Shown: positions 63,703-64,000 of the stretch, piece after piece
Layout: each line of letters opens with the position of its first letter
Numbering within the stretch: position 1 is the first letter of the stretch
NCBI RefSeq assembly: GCF_030866765.1
Contig: NZ_CP133017.1
Coordinates: 5,994,501-6,058,500, forward strand
DNA: 64,000 nt
Reading direction: 5' to 3'
Origin: Paenibacillus silvisoli
GTDB taxonomy: Bacteria; Bacillota; Bacilli; Paenibacillales; Paenibacillaceae
Notes under the pieces: model-generated
Seen by the model: the letters and a program-made list of their open reading frames with translations, nothing else
The model's database searches: none
Told to the model about the DNA's origin: nothing
Made by a program: the position numbers and the translations under genes

Positions 63703-64000
63703 CTAGTCGCCAATCGTGCGAAAATCAATCTGCTTCGGCGGCGGACAGGTGGCCGCCGCTTCGTCGATCAGCGCCTGCGTCAGCTCTACGCCGCGCTGTG
63801 CGGCAAGCTTTTTCGCCCGATGCCGGTACCACAGCTCGATGACGAGCGTCTCGCCCTCGCGAATGACCGCGAACTCCGACGCGAAAAGCTTCTCCATAAA
63901 CGCGTCCCGGCCAAGCTCCAGCGCGGCGGCGCCGACGATAATCTGAATGCGTTCCCCCGCGGCGAGCGCCGGAGGCAAGCTCTCGTATACATGCCAAGCA
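63703..64000 (-). CDS. Unrecognised protein, C-terminal part (5' end beyond window)
   Basis: The frame enters from the right edge and ends at 63703, giving about 98 residues. The visible part shows SLPPALAAGERIQIIVG, LELGRDAFMEKLFASEFAVIREGETLVIELWY, and an Ala/Gln-rich helix before the end KQIDFRTIGD. It looks like the end of an alpha/beta protein; no family is recognised. It precedes the phosphoesterase in the same direction with 29 bases between them and probably belongs to the same operon as the GH95 fucosidase. Confidence 0.6.
   Translation of the reverse strand, partial: AWHVYESLPPALAAGERIQIIVGAAALELGRDAFMEKLFASEFAVIREGETLVIELWYRHRAKKLAAQRGVELTQALIDEAAATCPPPKQIDFRTIGD

Overview
The window looks like chromosomal DNA from a Gram-positive, GC-rich member of the Paenibacillaceae (Paenibacillus or Cohnella type). 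The evidence is strong AGGAGG-like ribosome binding sites throughout, frequent GTG/TTG starts decided by those sites, a T-box leader, YesN-type and PucR-type regulators, and an unusually dense set of glycoside hydrolases. No rRNA, tRNA, CRISPR array or prophage was seen. The only insertion sequence is one IS4-type element with a frameshifted transposase.

Layout. 1-4.7 kb: an AraC-type regulator cut by the window edge, a seven-motif FG-GAP propeller protein overlapping a Gfo/Idh/MocA oxidoreductase, and a GH4 glycosidase. 5.0-6.3 kb: a two-gene unit ending in a glycine-rich protein. 6.5-7.8 kb: the insertion sequence. 7.8-10 kb: PepD dipeptidase and a YiaAB membrane protein. 10.2-25.3 kb: a carbohydrate island with a secreted DNRLRE-containing glycosidase, a GH32 pair (one canonical, one fused to an alpha/alpha-barrel and lacking the GH32 nucleophile motif), a GH28-like protein, an orphan YesN-type response regulator and a GH2 enzyme. 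Two paralogous ArsR-type regulators with the same large C-terminal domain sit next to the GH32 and GH2 genes. 25.9-37.8 kb: mainly household genes (nuclease-like protein, Nudix, a stand-alone mraY, LysE exporter, nucleotidase-like HAD, PPOX, cupin, WYL regulator, PhnB-like protein, MFS transporter), then adeR and ald back to back. 37.9-46.2 kb: a second secreted polysaccharide block (GH76-like, orphan solute-binding lipoprotein, 1679-residue modular beta-helix protein). 46.5-59.5 kb: LysM protein, GNAT, epimerase, ankyrin protein, GGDEF-EAL protein, SDR, glnS with its T-box, amidohydrolase, a probable 5'-truncated remnant and a two-component system. 59.9-64 kb: a small coiled-coil protein, GH95 fucosidase, metallophosphoesterase and a gene cut by the right edge.

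How it fits together: secreted enzymes (10.2, 37.9 and 41.2 kb) could open complex plant or microbial polysaccharides outside the cell. The cytoplasmic GH4, GH32, GH28-like, GH2 and GH95 enzymes, all without signal peptides, could finish imported oligosaccharides. Local regulators (AraC, ArsR-type pair, YesN-type) probably gate each block.

The most striking unexplained feature is intergenic. Six elements of nearly constant length (184-187 bp) at five loci each contain four copies of a 26-base unit (CTAACG, 13 bases, then about YTATTTG), two forward and two inverted, at fixed 50-base steps. Three further loci carry palindromes of other core sequence with the same 50-52 base step. I do not recognise this as a named repeat family.
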